This document shows, in pieces, positions 47,373-56,813 of a stretch of DNA of 56,823 bases. A program made the position numbers and the translations under genes. This DNA is from an uncultured Arachnia sp. Its GTDB lineage: Bacteria; Actinomycetota; Actinomycetes; Propionibacteriales; Propionibacteriaceae. The stretch is from contig CANLSH010000022.1 of assembly GCA_947493705.1 (NCBI GenBank), positions 1 through 56,823 on the forward strand, written 5' to 3'. The notes beneath the pieces were generated by a model. The model saw nothing but the letters and a program-made list of their open reading frames with translations, was not told where the DNA came from and made no database searches. Position 1 is the first letter of the stretch, and the number at the start of each line of letters is the position of its first letter.

Positions 47373-47424
47373 CTCCAGCTACTCAACTTCTGTTGGTGGA
47401 CGAACCGAGGCTGAGTAGCTGGAG
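47373..47424. terminator. large bidirectional hairpin between deoC and the ABC exporter
   Basis: CTCCAGCTACTCA (47373-47385) and TGAGTAGCTGGAG (47412-47424) are perfect 13-bp arms. The 26-base interior can add a second helix (TTGGT with ACCGA). It lies between convergent stops at 47343 and 47462. Confidence 0.75.
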
Positions 47425-47461
47425 AGTTGAGCGGATGAAGAGTGTGCGATCCGGAAGCCTC

Positions 47462-49324
47462 TCACTGCGTGAACTGGCGCGAATAGAGCTTTGCGTAGCG
47501 TCCTGAGGCTGCCAGAAGTTCGTCGTGCGTACCACGTTCAACGATGATGCCTCCATCCACCACGAGGATCTGGTCGGCGTCCCTCACGGTGGAGAGCCGG
47601 TGGGCGATGACGACGGCGGTGCGTCCCTCACGGGCCACGTCGAGCGCCTGCTGCACGAGGTGCTCAGAGCCCGAATCCAGGTGAGCAGTGGCCTCATCCA
47701 GAACGATCACGGGCGGAGCCTTCAGCAGCAGCCGGGCGATGGCGAAGCGCTGACGCTCACCACCGCTGAGACGGTAACCGCGCTCCCCCACCACCGTGTC
47801 CAGACCATCCGGCAGACGACGCACCAGATCTGCCACCAACGACTGTTCAAGTACCGCCCACACCTCGGCGTCCGTGGCATCGGGGCGCGCGTAGCGGAGG
47901 TTGGCTGCGATGGTGTCGTGGAACAGGTGGGCATCCTGGGTGACGTAGCCCACGTTGTCCCGCAGATTCTGCAACTGGAGGTCACGCACGTCGGTCCCGG
48001 CCACCTCGACCACCCCGGCATCCACGTCGTAGAGCCGTGCGATCATGTTGGTGATGGTTGTCTTGCCACCCCCGGAGGGCCCCACCAGCGCCACCGTCTG
48101 GCCGGGAGAGGCTTCGAAGGACACACCCCGCAGGACGGGCTGGCCGGCCGATTCTCCCACCGACGCCTCAGGTTCCAACGAGGGCAGCGAGACCGTCTCG
48201 GAGTCTGGATAGGTGAACCACACGTCGCGGAACGCCACGGTCATGGCTCCTGCGACCTCACGTGCGTCCTCACGGTCAGTGATGGCGTGCGGGATGTCAA
48301 GCACCTCGAAAACCCGTTCGAAACTCACGAGTGCCGTCATGACGTCCACCCGCAGATTGGTGACCTGCATCAGCGGCCCATACAGACGTGCCAGCAGGGC
48401 AACCAGAGCTGTCAGGGTGCCGATCGTCATCTGCTCCCGCGCGGTGGCCACACCACCGACACCGTAGAACATGGCTGTGGCCAGCGACGCGACGAGCATC
48501 ATCGCAGTCATGAAGACCCGCTGCGTCATGGCGATTTTCACGCCGGAGTCAGCGACGTCGCCCGCTTGGGTCGCGAACCTCGCATTCTCTGAGTCATGGT
48601 TGCCGAAGAGTTGGACGAGCAGTGCGCCGGAGACCGAGAATCGCTCCGTCATCGTCGATGTCATTTCCGCGTTCTCCTGCATACGGTTCCGTGTCAGACC
48701 AGCCAGCCGCGTGCCGATGGCGCGGGCGGGGATCATGAACAGAGGCAGGAGCACGAGCGCAGCGAGCGTGAGTTGCCAGGACAATGCCAGCATCAGTGCC
48801 ACCACGAACACGAGGGTCGAGACATTGCTGACGGCAGAGGAAAGTGTGGAGGTGAATGCTTGCTGGGCGCCGGCGACGTCGCTCTGGAGCCGGGAGACGA
48901 GCTTGCCCGTGTTGGAGCGGGAGAAGAATGCCAGCGACATCCGCTGCACGTGATCGAAGAGTTCCGTGCGCAGGTGGAGGATCAGTCCTTCACCGATTCT
49001 GGCCGAGCACCATCGCTCCACGACGCTGAGCGCTGCGGCCAGCACAGCCATGCCCGCCACCGCCAATGACAACGTGATGATCAACGGGATGTCGCCACCC
49101 TGCACGCCCTCGTCGATGATTTCCTTGAACAGCCACGCGGGCGCCACTCCGAGCGCGGAACTCAGGACGACGGCGCCGAGGAAGAGGATGATCAAACCCT
49201 TGAACGGCGCGCCATAGGAGAGCACCCGGCGCACGACGCCCTTGCTGAGTTCGTGGTTCTTGATGGACGGATCGGTGGAAAGGCCCCCCATCATGCGCAC
49301 GCCGGCATATCCGGGCCCGCGCAT
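47462..49324 (-). CDS. ABC exporter, fused membrane-ATPase half-transporter
   Basis: About 620 residues. The N-terminal half has six helices of the ABC type I exporter fold (from LIILFLGAVVLSSALG to GTLTALVALLARLYGPL), the C-terminal half the ATPase: Walker A GPSGGGKTTITNM, signature RLSGGERQRFAIA, Walker B PVIVLDEATAHLD and H-loop IAHRLSTV. It works as a homodimer or with an unlinked partner; lipid, peptide or drug export are possible. ATG 49324 or GTG 49327 begins it, overlapping the stop of the upstream ThrE-like gene, so the two are coupled. Confidence 0.93.
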   Translation of the reverse strand: MRGPGYAGVRMMGGLSTDPSIKNHELSKGVVRRVLSYGAPFKGLIILFLGAVVLSSALGVAPAWLFKEIIDEGVQGGDIPLIITLSLAVAGMAVLAAALSVVERWCSARIGEGLILHLRTELFDHVQRMSLAFFSRSNTGKLVSRLQSDVAGAQQAFTSTLSSAVSNVSTLVFVVALMLALSWQLTLAALVLLPLFMIPARAIGTRLAGLTRNRMQENAEMTSTMTERFSVSGALLVQLFGNHDSENARFATQAGDVADSGVKIAMTQRVFMTAMMLVASLATAMFYGVGGVATAREQMTIGTLTALVALLARLYGPLMQVTNLRVDVMTALVSFERVFEVLDIPHAITDREDAREVAGAMTVAFRDVWFTYPDSETVSLPSLEPEASVGESAGQPVLRGVSFEASPGQTVALVGPSGGGKTTITNMIARLYDVDAGVVEVAGTDVRDLQLQNLRDNVGYVTQDAHLFHDTIAANLRYARPDATDAEVWAVLEQSLVADLVRRLPDGLDTVVGERGYRLSGGERQRFAIARLLLKAPPVIVLDEATAHLDSGSEHLVQQALDVAREGRTAVVIAHRLSTVRDADQILVVDGGIIVERGTHDELLAASGRYAKLYSRQFTQ

Positions 49325-50760
49325 CACCGTACTGCCTCCGTGCTGCTCGTGGTGCGGCTGCTTCGGCGCAACGCCCGCAGCTCAGCGACCCGAACCAGCT
49401 TGGCGGTGGAATGTCCGAAGGGCCGGGCGAGCTGCGCTCCGAACGTCGATCCGGCAGCCAGAGCCAACGCGACCATCACGGCGTTGCCGAGATTGATCTG
49501 CGCCTGAACACTGATCGGCTCATCCACTGTCTGCATCAGTTCGTAGAGTCCGCGGTACAGCGCAGATCCGGGCATCAGCGTCACGATGCCCGCAGTCACC
49601 AGTGCAACCAGGGGGAACCGGAAACGCCCCGTGATGAACTGGGCCATGAAGCCCACCACCAGCGCCCCGAGGGCAGCTGCGGCCGGCCAGTTACCGACCG
49701 TCGGCAAGCTCCATTGGTACACAGCGAAGCCAGCAGCCCCAAGGAATGCCACCCACGGCAGGGCCCCCAAACCAAGCTGGAACCCGAACGCCAGACCCAC
49801 GGCGATCAGCGAGGCCCACAACACTTGGATGGCTGAGGGTGCCGCGTAGCCAGCTGTCGGAGCAATGTAGCCGTCCACACCGAGCGCCAAACCAAGCCAC
49901 AGCGTGATGGCAACGCCAATGATGATGCCTGCTGTCTGAATGAGGGCATCGAAAGTTCGGGCTCCCGCGGTGATGAGATTGCCGTCCATCGCATCCCGCG
50001 CCGCTGCCACGACACCAATGCCCGCCAGGGCTGTGATGATTCCCGCGGAGACGACGAGCGAGGGTGAGACCATGGAAAAGATGACGGAATCACCCGCCCG
50101 GACATGCATGATCCACACCGCGAGTGCCGTGGGCACCGCGGCGCCGAAAGCCTGGGTGAAGAACACGGACAATTGCGTGCGGGCCAGCGCAAGCTGCAAC
50201 AGATACATCAGTGCGTTGCCGATACCGGCGAGGAACATCTCGAACGGCCTGCCACCGAGAATGGCGGCCACACCCAAACCGGTGAGGCCCTGCCCAAGGG
50301 TGACGACCCACGCCCGATAGGGCTGCGCATGCGTCTTCAGCGCGTCGAGCTTTGCGTGCGCCACATTCAGTTCCATCTTCCCGGTGCCGATGGCATCGAC
50401 GAGGCGGAGCAGTTGGGTCAATTGAGTGTAGTTCTGGGAGCGTTGCCGCACCCCACGGAAACCGGTGATGGGCTCGGCCCTGCCCCGGCGGTGGTAGCTG
50501 ATGGTGATGGAGGTGAAAGTGACATCCACATCGGCGGACAAACCGTAGGCGGAGGTGATGGTCAGCGCGTAGGAGATGGCGTCCGAGGTCACCGCGCCTG
50601 TCTGGATGGCCATTTCGGAGGCCTTGAGCGCCAGATCAACCACGCTGGCGGCGTAGCGGGGATCGACGTCGGACGCCGGTGTCGAGTTCGTGGGCCGACG
50701 CGGTTTGCGGAACGCTTGCTCCACCCGTCTACTCAGTGCTGCCATCATCAAATTTTCCAT
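49324..50760 (-). CDS. threonine/serine exporter ThrE-like
   Basis: 478 residues. An N-terminal cytoplasmic domain (about 30-170, the DUF1212/ThrE N domain, with [28 protein letters not shown]) is followed by about ten hydrophobic helices with a repeated two-part layout (ThrE plus ThrE-2 types fused), as in Corynebacterium glutamicum ThrE. It exports L-Thr and L-Ser by proton antiport. The downstream ABC exporter overlaps it by 1-4 bases. Two start options exist (50760 and 50748). Confidence 0.88.
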   Translation of the reverse strand: MENLMMAALSRRVEQAFRKPRRPTNSTPASDVDPRYAASVVDLALKASEMAIQTGAVTSDAISYALTITSAYGLSADVDVTFTSITISYHRRGRAEPITGFRGVRQRSQNYTQLTQLLRLVDAIGTGKMELNVAHAKLDALKTHAQPYRAWVVTLGQGLTGLGVAAILGGRPFEMFLAGIGNALMYLLQLALARTQLSVFFTQAFGAAVPTALAVWIMHVRAGDSVIFSMVSPSLVVSAGIITALAGIGVVAAARDAMDGNLITAGARTFDALIQTAGIIIGVAITLWLGLALGVDGYIAPTAGYAAPSAIQVLWASLIAVGLAFGFQLGLGALPWVAFLGAAGFAVYQWSLPTVGNWPAAAALGALVVGFMAQFITGRFRFPLVALVTAGIVTLMPGSALYRGLYELMQTVDEPISVQAQINLGNAVMVALALAAGSTFGAQLARPFGHSTAKLVRVAELRALRRSSRTTSSTEAVR

Positions 50761-50829
50761 CCTTTTCGTAGCGCAACGCTAGCCGACGATGGAAACCGCA
50801 GCGGGCCACCAGACGCTAGGCTCGCACGC

Positions 50830-51405
50830 ATGCTCCTGAGTGATCGCGACATTCTTGGCCAGGTCCACGAGGGCTCCATCCAACTGGAGCCCTGGGACCC
50901 CGCGATGGTGCAGCCCGCCAGCGTCGACGTGAGGCTGGACAAGTTTTTCCGGGTCTTCGAGAACCACCGCTACCCCCACATCGATCCATCGGCTGAGCAG
51001 CCTGAACTCACTCGCCTTGTGGAACCGCCGGCTGACGAGCCCTTCGTCCTGCATCCCGGCGAGTTCGCGCTCGCATCAACACATGAACTCGTGACGCTGG
51101 GGCACGGTGTGGCCGCTCGGCTGGAGGGCAAGTCCTCACTGGGGCGTCTGGGTCTGCTCACACATTCCACGGCAGGTTTCATCGACCCCGGGTTCAGCGG
51201 ACACGTCACCCTTGAACTGTCCAACATGGCCACCCTGCCCATCATGTTGTGGCCCGGCATGAAAATTGGACAGCTGTGTTTCTTCCAGCTGAGTTCCGCG
51301 ACGGAGAATCCGTACGGGTCAGCGAAGTATGGCTCTCGCTACCAGGGCCAGCGCGGTCCCACCCCGTCGCGCTCGCACCTCAACTTTCATCGCGGACAGG
51401 TCTGA
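50830..51405 (+). CDS. dcd: dCTP deaminase
   Basis: 191 residues of the dCTP-deaminase/dUTPase fold. The substrate motif is [14 protein letters not shown] and the active Glu lies in [19 protein letters not shown]; the C terminus [17 protein letters not shown] is the usual closing lid. It deaminates dCTP to supply dUTP for dTMP synthesis; actinobacterial Dcd can also be bifunctional and yield dUMP directly. The length and motif set match the M. tuberculosis-like type. ATG 50830 is the family-standard start; the frame back to 50104 overlaps the ThrE gene and is not coding. Confidence 0.95.
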   Translation: MLLSDRDILGQVHEGSIQLEPWDPAMVQPASVDVRLDKFFRVFENHRYPHIDPSAEQPELTRLVEPPADEPFVLHPGEFALASTHELVTLGHGVAARLEGKSSLGRLGLLTHSTAGFIDPGFSGHVTLELSNMATLPIMLWPGMKIGQLCFFQLSSATENPYGSAKYGSRYQGQRGPTPSRSHLNFHRGQV

Positions 51406-51439
51406 AGCACCTGGCGACCACCTCAGGTGGCGTCGAAGC

Positions 51440-51669
51440 AAGCCTCCAGCCCCCAACTTCCGCGGCGGTGCGATCCACAGGGACACGCCATCGCCGATCC
51501 AGGATGGCTCTCTCAGGTCCGACGAGCGGCCGGGGACAGGTCTGCAGGTGAGACGGACCAAAGGCGGCAGCTGTTGGCTGTGCCCTGCGCCCGTGGGCAT
51601 GCGAATCCGCCAGTCAGTCATCGTTGCCGCAACTGTGCCGGTCCACTCTGGGAAACACCGCCAGCAACG
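51440..51669 (+). pseudogene. possible remnant of a zinc-ribbon gene
   Basis: Within the 264-base gap after dcd, the plus strand reads LLAVPCARGHANPPVSHRCRNCAGPLW, a complete C-x2-GH-x-N-x(n)-C-x2-C zinc-ribbon like those at the ends of actinobacterial FHA or envelope proteins. The frame has no good start and runs on into the converging aminotransferase gene. It is read as a decayed gene end; a chance frame is possible. Confidence 0.35.
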
Positions 51670-52803
51670 TCAAAGGCTGGCGGCCATCCGCGCCACGCCT
51701 TCGGTGATCAGCTGCTTCGACGTTCCCAGGTTGACCCTGACGTGTTGGGTGGCCAACGGGTCGTAGTCCGTTCCCGGGCCGAAGCGCACCCGCCCCACCT
51801 GATGGAATCGGGCTGCGGGAGATGTCAGCCCGAGCGCCGAGCAGTCCACCCACGCCAGATAGGTCCCCGCCGATGGTGTGTAGGACACAGCCGGGAGCAG
51901 ACGCTCGAGCTCGGCAGCGAAATGCGTTTTGTTCTCCGCAATCTCCCGAGTGACTTCCACGATCCAGTCGCGGGCATCGCTCAGCGCCGTCGCATGCGCG
52001 AGCACGCCCAGATGACTGACTGCCTCCGTGACGTGCAGCGGCAGCGTGCGCAACGTGGCGCGGGCCTGCGGACCGGCGATGATCAGCCCGGCCTTGAGCC
52101 CGGCGAGGTTCCATGACTTCGACGCCGACGTCACCACGAAAGACCTCTCTGCCCCCGGCAATGTGGTGAAAGGAACATGGGCAGGCCCTGCGAGCGGCGC
52201 GTGGATCTCGTCGGAGATCACAGTGACGTCGTAGCGTTGCGCCAGCGCGGCGACGGCGGCCAGTTCGTCGTGCGTGTGGATCGTGCCGTGCGGGTTGTGG
52301 GGTGAACACAACAGGTAGGCCGACGGGCGGGGGCCACGGTCCCCAGAGAATGCTGCTTCCAGTCCCGCGAGATCCAGTCGGCCGTCGTCGCCCATCGGGA
52401 CTTCAAGAATGGGCCGGCCGGTCTCGAGGCATACCGCCCGGAAAGGAGGGTAGATGGCGGGATTGATGACCACCGCATCCCCCGGCTCAGTGGTGGCCAG
52501 CACCAGTTCACGCATGCCGGACATCACATCCCCCGCCAGAAGCATGTCCTCCATGTCAGGTTCCCAGCCCCACATCCACTGGGCGAAGGATGCGAAGGCC
52601 TCCTGGTACAGCGGCAGCTGCGGGTAACCGGTGTCGCCGTCGAGGATGGCTCGCTGCAGCCGCTCGGTCACAGGTTCAGCCACGTGCACATCCATTTCCG
52701 CAACGAACATGGGCAACACGTCGGGTTCGAAGCGGCGCCACTTGATGCTCGTGCGACGGCGCAGTTCATCCAGGGGCACATCAAAGATCGGCATGTCCCT
52801 CAT
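51670..52803 (-). CDS. MalY/PatB-type PLP-dependent aminotransferase (putative C-S beta-lyase)
   Basis: 377 residues, aminotransferase class I/II fold. The N-terminal RRTSIKWRRFEPDVLPMFVAEMDVHVAEPV is diagnostic of the MalY/PatB/MetC subgroup. The PLP Lys is in VTSASKSWNLAGLKAG, and the phosphate site and LLCSPHNPHG are intact. Members cleave cystathionine or other S-cysteine conjugates to pyruvate and thiols. It converges with dcd. The start is 52803 or 52794; neither has a strong ribosome-binding site. Confidence 0.92.
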   Translation of the reverse strand: MRDMPIFDVPLDELRRRTSIKWRRFEPDVLPMFVAEMDVHVAEPVTERLQRAILDGDTGYPQLPLYQEAFASFAQWMWGWEPDMEDMLLAGDVMSGMRELVLATTEPGDAVVINPAIYPPFRAVCLETGRPILEVPMGDDGRLDLAGLEAAFSGDRGPRPSAYLLCSPHNPHGTIHTHDELAAVAALAQRYDVTVISDEIHAPLAGPAHVPFTTLPGAERSFVVTSASKSWNLAGLKAGLIIAGPQARATLRTLPLHVTEAVSHLGVLAHATALSDARDWIVEVTREIAENKTHFAAELERLLPAVSYTPSAGTYLAWVDCSALGLTSPAARFHQVGRVRFGPGTDYDPLATQHVRVNLGTSKQLITEGVARMAASL

Positions 52804-53137
52804 TCTGCCGGATGACCCGGGGCTTGGGGCGCACGGGGTTGACGTCCCCAGGTGGGCTCACTTCTGGGGTCTCAGCAGCCCAGACGACCTCTACCACTCC
52901 CATCGTCGAGTTTGCCAGCTCCCTCCATCGCCTGTGAATGACCGGACACACCGCAATGACTGGGCACCGAGGCAACCTACGGCTCGCTGGCTACTGACCG
53001 CGTCAACTCTGGACAGCGCGCTGTGAAGCGGCTGCTGATTGCGGCGTGTCCGGTTGAAATGGACGTCGGCTCCGACCACCGGTCACCCACGTCGTCTGCA
53101 TTTCTGCATCTGGACTGCATACGCACCGCCCGCACTT
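52804..53137. other. intergenic stretch upstream of the ileS promoter
   Basis: No gene, RNA or clear repeat is visible here. Short frames on both strands have the base composition of noncoding high-GC DNA. It ends at the putative promoter of ileS. Confidence 0.5.
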
Positions 53138-53166
53138 TTGTTCAGCGCTGCCCGGTGGCGCATACT
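53138..53166 (+). promoter_or_regulatory. predicted ileS promoter
   Basis: TTGTTC (53138-53143) and CATACT (53161-53166) are 17 bases apart, with the T-box leader starting about 15 bases later. The transcript would begin near 53173. Confidence 0.55.
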
Positions 53167-53183
53167 TGGGACGGCGTCCGCAA

Positions 53184-53371
53184 GGCAGGGATGGGGCCAT
53201 CACCCCGGAGCTGCCGGAAGAACAGCCCTCACCAGGGCCCAGTAGAACCGGCTGCGGCACCGCACATCAAGAGGGGATCTGACACAGATTCCAAGGAGGG
53301 TGGTACCGCGGGCTTGACTGCTCGTCCCTTCGTTTCATGCAGTATTTGTGGTTGAAGCGAAGAGGAACCTG
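53184..53371 (+). promoter_or_regulatory. ileS T-box riboswitch, ultra-short stem I, translational type
   Basis: The T-box core AGGGTGGTACCGCG at 53297-53310 is perfect. Stem I is very short: GGCAG (53184-53188) pairs with CTGCC (53211-53215), inside it GGGG (53193-53196) with CCCC (53203-53206), and the Ile specifier ATC lies in the loop at 53199-53201. Downstream, CTTCG (53328-53332) can pair with CGAAG (53358-53362) next to the AGAGGA ribosome-binding site, so uncharged tRNA-Ile would free translation, as shown for actinobacterial ileS leaders. No U-rich terminator is present. Confidence 0.9.
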
Positions 53372-56300
53372 ATGAGCGAGTACAAACCCGTCCCGGCAAG
53401 CGTCGATTTTCCGGCCATGGAGGCCGAGATCATGAAGCTGTGGGACCACCGAGGCACCTTCGACAAATCACTGGCCGCGACTGCGGATGGGGAGAAGTGG
53501 ACCTTCTACGAGGGCCCGCCCACGGCCAACGGCAGGCCGGGCACCCACCACATCGAGGCCCGCGTTTTCAAGGACCTGTTCCCCCGCTTCAAGACCATGC
53601 AGGGCTACCGCGTCGACCGCAAGGCAGGCTGGGACTGCCACGGCCTGCCCGTCGAACTCGCCGTCGAGAAGGAGTTGGGTTTCTCCGGCAAGCCGGACAT
53701 CGAGAACTACGGAGTGGAGGCCTTCAACGCCCGCTGCCGCGAATCCGTGCTGCGTCACGTGGGTGACTTCGAGGACCTCACCCGCCGCATGGGGTACTGG
53801 GTGAACATGGACGACGCATACGTCACCATGACCCCGCAGTACGTGCAATCCGTCTGGTGGGCCCTCAAGGAAATCTTCACCAAGGGCCTCCTGCAGGAGG
53901 ACTACCGGGTGGCACCGTACTGTCCCCGCTGCGGCACCACCCTCTCGGACCACGAACTGGCGCAGGGCTACGAGGACGTCACCGATCCTTCGGTGTACGT
54001 CCGCTTCCCCCTCACCAGTGGCCCGCTGGCCGGTGAGACGGACATGCTGGTGTGGACCACCACCCCGTGGACACTGGTGTCGAACACCGCAGTCGCGGTC
54101 CACCCCGGCGTCGACTACGTGGTGGGTACCCATCCCGAGCACAAGTCGCTGATCGTGGCCGAACCACTCTTCGACGCTGTCCTGGGCGAGGAATGGACCC
54201 GCGGACAGAGTTTCAACGGCACGGACATGGAGCGCTGGCACTACCAGCGTCCCTTCGAACTCGTGGACTTCCCCGAATCCGACCGCGGCGCCCTTCGACA
54301 AGCTCAGGACAGGGCCCACATCGTGGTGCTGGCCGATTACGTCACCACCGACGACGGCTCCGGACTCGTGCACCAAGCGCCTGCCTTCGGTGAGGACGAC
54401 ATGCGGGTCTGCCGCGAATACGGACTTCCCTTCGTGAACCCCATCCGCCCGGACGGCACCTTCGAGGCTGGTATCCCTCTGGTGGGCGGAGTCTTCTTCA
54501 AGACTGCCGACGCCGCACTGGTGGCTGACCTGCAGGCGCGCGACCTGTTGTTCCGCGCCGCCGACTACCTCCACGCCTACCCGCACTGCTGGCGCTGCCA
54601 CACCGCGCTGCTCTACTACGCCCAGCCGTCCTGGTATATCCGCACCACCGCCATCAAGGACGAGCTCCTGGCCCAGAACGAGGCCACCACCTGGCACCCC
54701 GACTCCATCAAACACGGCCGTTTCGGCGATTGGCTGGAGAACAACGTGGACTGGGCCCTGTCACGTTCCCGCTACTGGGGCACCCCGCTGCCCATCTGGC
54801 GCAATGTGGAGGATGGCTCCGACCTGATCTGCGTCGGCTCACTGGCAGAGCTGGGTGAGCTGGCCGGCAAGGATCTCTCGGACCTCGACCCCCATCGCCC
54901 CTTCATCGACGACGTCATCATCGAACGCGACGGCAAGACCTACCACCGTGTGCCTGAGGTGATCGACGCCTGGTTCGACTCCGGCGCCATGCCCTTCGGA
55001 CAATGGGGCTACCCGCACGCGGAGGGCTCCGTCGAAGCCTTTGAGGCGCACTACCCTGCGGATTTCATCTGCGAAGCCATTGACCAGACACGCGGTTGGT
55101 TCTACTCCCTCATGGCTGTGGGCACGCTGGTGTTCGAGCAGTCCAGCTACAATGAGGTTCTCTGCCTCGGCCACATCCTGGCTGAGGATGGCCGCAAAAT
55201 GAGCAAGCACCTGGGCAACATTCTGGAGCCCATGCCATTGATGGAGCGCCACGGGGCCGACGCCGTTCGCTGGTTCATGGCGTGCTCCGGCTCACCGTGG
55301 GCGGGACGTCGGGTGGGTGATTCCACGATTGGTGAGACTGTTCGCAAGGTGTTGTTGACCTACTGGAACACCGTCGCCTTCCAGTCCCTGTATGCGCGCG
55401 CCGGGAACTGGTCCCCCACGGGCGACGCGCCCGCCGTGACAGATCGGCGGGTGCCGGATCAGTGGCTGGCATCCGAGACCGCAATCCTGGTGCGCGACGT
55501 CACCGCTGCCCTGGAGGTCTTTGACACCCAGCGCGCCGGCAACCTTCTGGCGTCGTTCGTGGACGATCTGTCCAACTGGTACGTCCGTCGCGCACGCCGT
55601 CGCTTCTGGAGCGCCGAGCCCTCCTCTCTGTGGACGCTGCACGAGACGCTCCACACCCTCACCCGGCTGCTCGCGCCCATCATGCCCTTCGTCACTGAGC
55701 GGGTGTGGCAGGACATGGTCCTCCCAACGGATCCCGACGGCCCCTCCTCGGTACATCTGGCCAGCTGGCCAGTGGCGGATGAGGACATCATCAACACCGA
55801 GCTGTCGACGGCCATGCGCGTCACCCGTCGGATGGTGCAACTCGGCCGGGCGGCGCGCTCGGAATCGAAGATCAAGGTGCGCCAGCCGCTCAACCGCATG
55901 CTGGTGCCCTCATCGGCGCTGGCGGTGCTGACCCCTGAACTCCAGGACGAGGTGCGAGCCGAGCTGAACGTGAACCAGTTGGAATCCTTCGGCTCAGCCG
56001 GTGACCTCGTCGAGTACTCGGCCAAGGGCAACTTCCGCAGCCTTGGACGGCGCTTCGGCAAGCAGACACCACACGTGGCAGCTGCCATCGCCAACGCCGA
56101 CGCCGCCCGCCTCGCTGCGGAGTTGTCCGAAAGCGGCACCACGACCGTGGAGTTCGAGGGTGAAACCCTGGAGCTTGTCGTCGAGGATGTGCTGCTCACC
56201 GAGCGGCCCCGCGAGGGTTGGTCAGTGGTCAACGAGCAAGGTGAAACCGTGGCCCTCGACCTGGAACTGACGCCCGAGTTACTGCGCGCCGGTATGGCCC

Positions 56301-56539
56301 GCGATGTCATTCGCTTCATCCAGGAAGCACGCAAAAGGGCCGGCCTGGACGTCAGCGACCGCATCATTCTGCAGTGGAATGCGAGCGGCGAACTGGCGGT
56401 GGCTGTGGAGGAGCACTCCGGCATGATCGCCGACGAGGTCCTGGCCGTCGGTATGCGGCTGGTCCCCAACATGGACTCTGCCGACGAGGTCGACAGTGGT
56501 CTCGGCATAGCCGTATCGCTGACCCGGGCGGTGCTGTAG
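53372..56539 (+). CDS. ileS: isoleucyl-tRNA synthetase, eukaryote-like (type 2)
   Basis: 1,055 residues. The HIGH-type motif appears as GPPTANGRPGTHH, followed by GWDCHGLPVELAVEKELG; the editing domain contains VWTTTPWTLVSNTAVAVHP and VHQAPAFGEDD; the KMSKS loop is DGRKMSKHLGNIL. These are marks of the type 2 IleRS found in eukaryotes and actinobacteria, which is typically insensitive to mupirocin. ATG 53372 with AGAGGA upstream is chosen; GTG 53348 would overlap the T-box sequestering stem. The sequence ALRQAQDRA at about residue 310 comes from a short interspersed repeat in frame. Confidence 0.96.
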   Translation: MSEYKPVPASVDFPAMEAEIMKLWDHRGTFDKSLAATADGEKWTFYEGPPTANGRPGTHHIEARVFKDLFPRFKTMQGYRVDRKAGWDCHGLPVELAVEKELGFSGKPDIENYGVEAFNARCRESVLRHVGDFEDLTRRMGYWVNMDDAYVTMTPQYVQSVWWALKEIFTKGLLQEDYRVAPYCPRCGTTLSDHELAQGYEDVTDPSVYVRFPLTSGPLAGETDMLVWTTTPWTLVSNTAVAVHPGVDYVVGTHPEHKSLIVAEPLFDAVLGEEWTRGQSFNGTDMERWHYQRPFELVDFPESDRGALRQAQDRAHIVVLADYVTTDDGSGLVHQAPAFGEDDMRVCREYGLPFVNPIRPDGTFEAGIPLVGGVFFKTADAALVADLQARDLLFRAADYLHAYPHCWRCHTALLYYAQPSWYIRTTAIKDELLAQNEATTWHPDSIKHGRFGDWLENNVDWALSRSRYWGTPLPIWRNVEDGSDLICVGSLAELGELAGKDLSDLDPHRPFIDDVIIERDGKTYHRVPEVIDAWFDSGAMPFGQWGYPHAEGSVEAFEAHYPADFICEAIDQTRGWFYSLMAVGTLVFEQSSYNEVLCLGHILAEDGRKMSKHLGNILEPMPLMERHGADAVRWFMACSGSPWAGRRVGDSTIGETVRKVLLTYWNTVAFQSLYARAGNWSPTGDAPAVTDRRVPDQWLASETAILVRDVTAALEVFDTQRAGNLLASFVDDLSNWYVRRARRRFWSAEPSSLWTLHETLHTLTRLLAPIMPFVTERVWQDMVLPTDPDGPSSVHLASWPVADEDIINTELSTAMRVTRRMVQLGRAARSESKIKVRQPLNRMLVPSSALAVLTPELQDEVRAELNVNQLESFGSAGDLVEYSAKGNFRSLGRRFGKQTPHVAAAIANADAARLAAELSESGTTTVEFEGETLELVVEDVLLTERPREGWSVVNEQGETVALDLELTPELLRAGMARDVIRFIQEARKRAGLDVSDRIILQWNASGELAVAVEEHSGMIADEVLAVGMRLVPNMDSADEVDSGLGIAVSLTRAVL
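54291..54316 (+). repeat. short interspersed repeat inside ileS
   Basis: CCCTTCGACAAGCTCAGG followed by ACAGGGCC. This core is a small interspersed repeat found across actinobacterial and other genomes, usually between genes; its translations LRQAQDR (plus) and LSLSKG (minus) are recognisable. Here it is an in-frame part of ileS, in the editing (CP1) domain region. Confidence 0.75.
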
Positions 56540-56711
56540 AACCCCCAGGGAAGGGACTTGGCGGACACGGGTCCCCTCACCCACCGGACACGCCTCATTC
56601 ATTGGCCGCCACATCATATAACTGCAAGGTGGACAGTGAATGCCGCGAGTCGGGTCGTTTGGGGCATGTCTGATCCGGCGCAGGGCGTACGCGAGCTGAT
56701 CGATTAGCCGC
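56540..56711. other. intergenic region after ileS
   Basis: No supported gene is present. A short plus-strand frame ends in the repeat that follows. No clear terminator for ileS is visible beyond a weak CCCCCAGGGAAGGG stretch. Confidence 0.4.
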
Positions 56712-56813
56712 CGCGAGGTACGAGCAGCGACGTGTCGAGATCCTCGTTCAGCCGCATGAGGGCCTCGACACGCGCAAGGCTCGTTCCTCGCCGAGCGCTA
56801 CTCGACCACCGGG
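56712..56813. repeat. palindromic intergenic repeat at the window end
   Basis: The left arm at about 56712-56744 (containing GCGAGGTACGAGC and GTGTCGAG) is repeated inverted at about 56758-56791 (GCGAGGAACGAGC and GTGTCGAG on the minus strand), with a loop near 56745-56757. The outer GGTGGTCGAGTAGCG (minus strand, 56792-56813) matches a common actinobacterial interspersed repeat core. Confidence 0.65.

Noticed and set aside
53468..54715. Minus-strand open frame of 415 codons inside ileS
   Set aside because: Antisense to the type 2 IleRS gene; it has His/Val/Gly-rich shadow composition.
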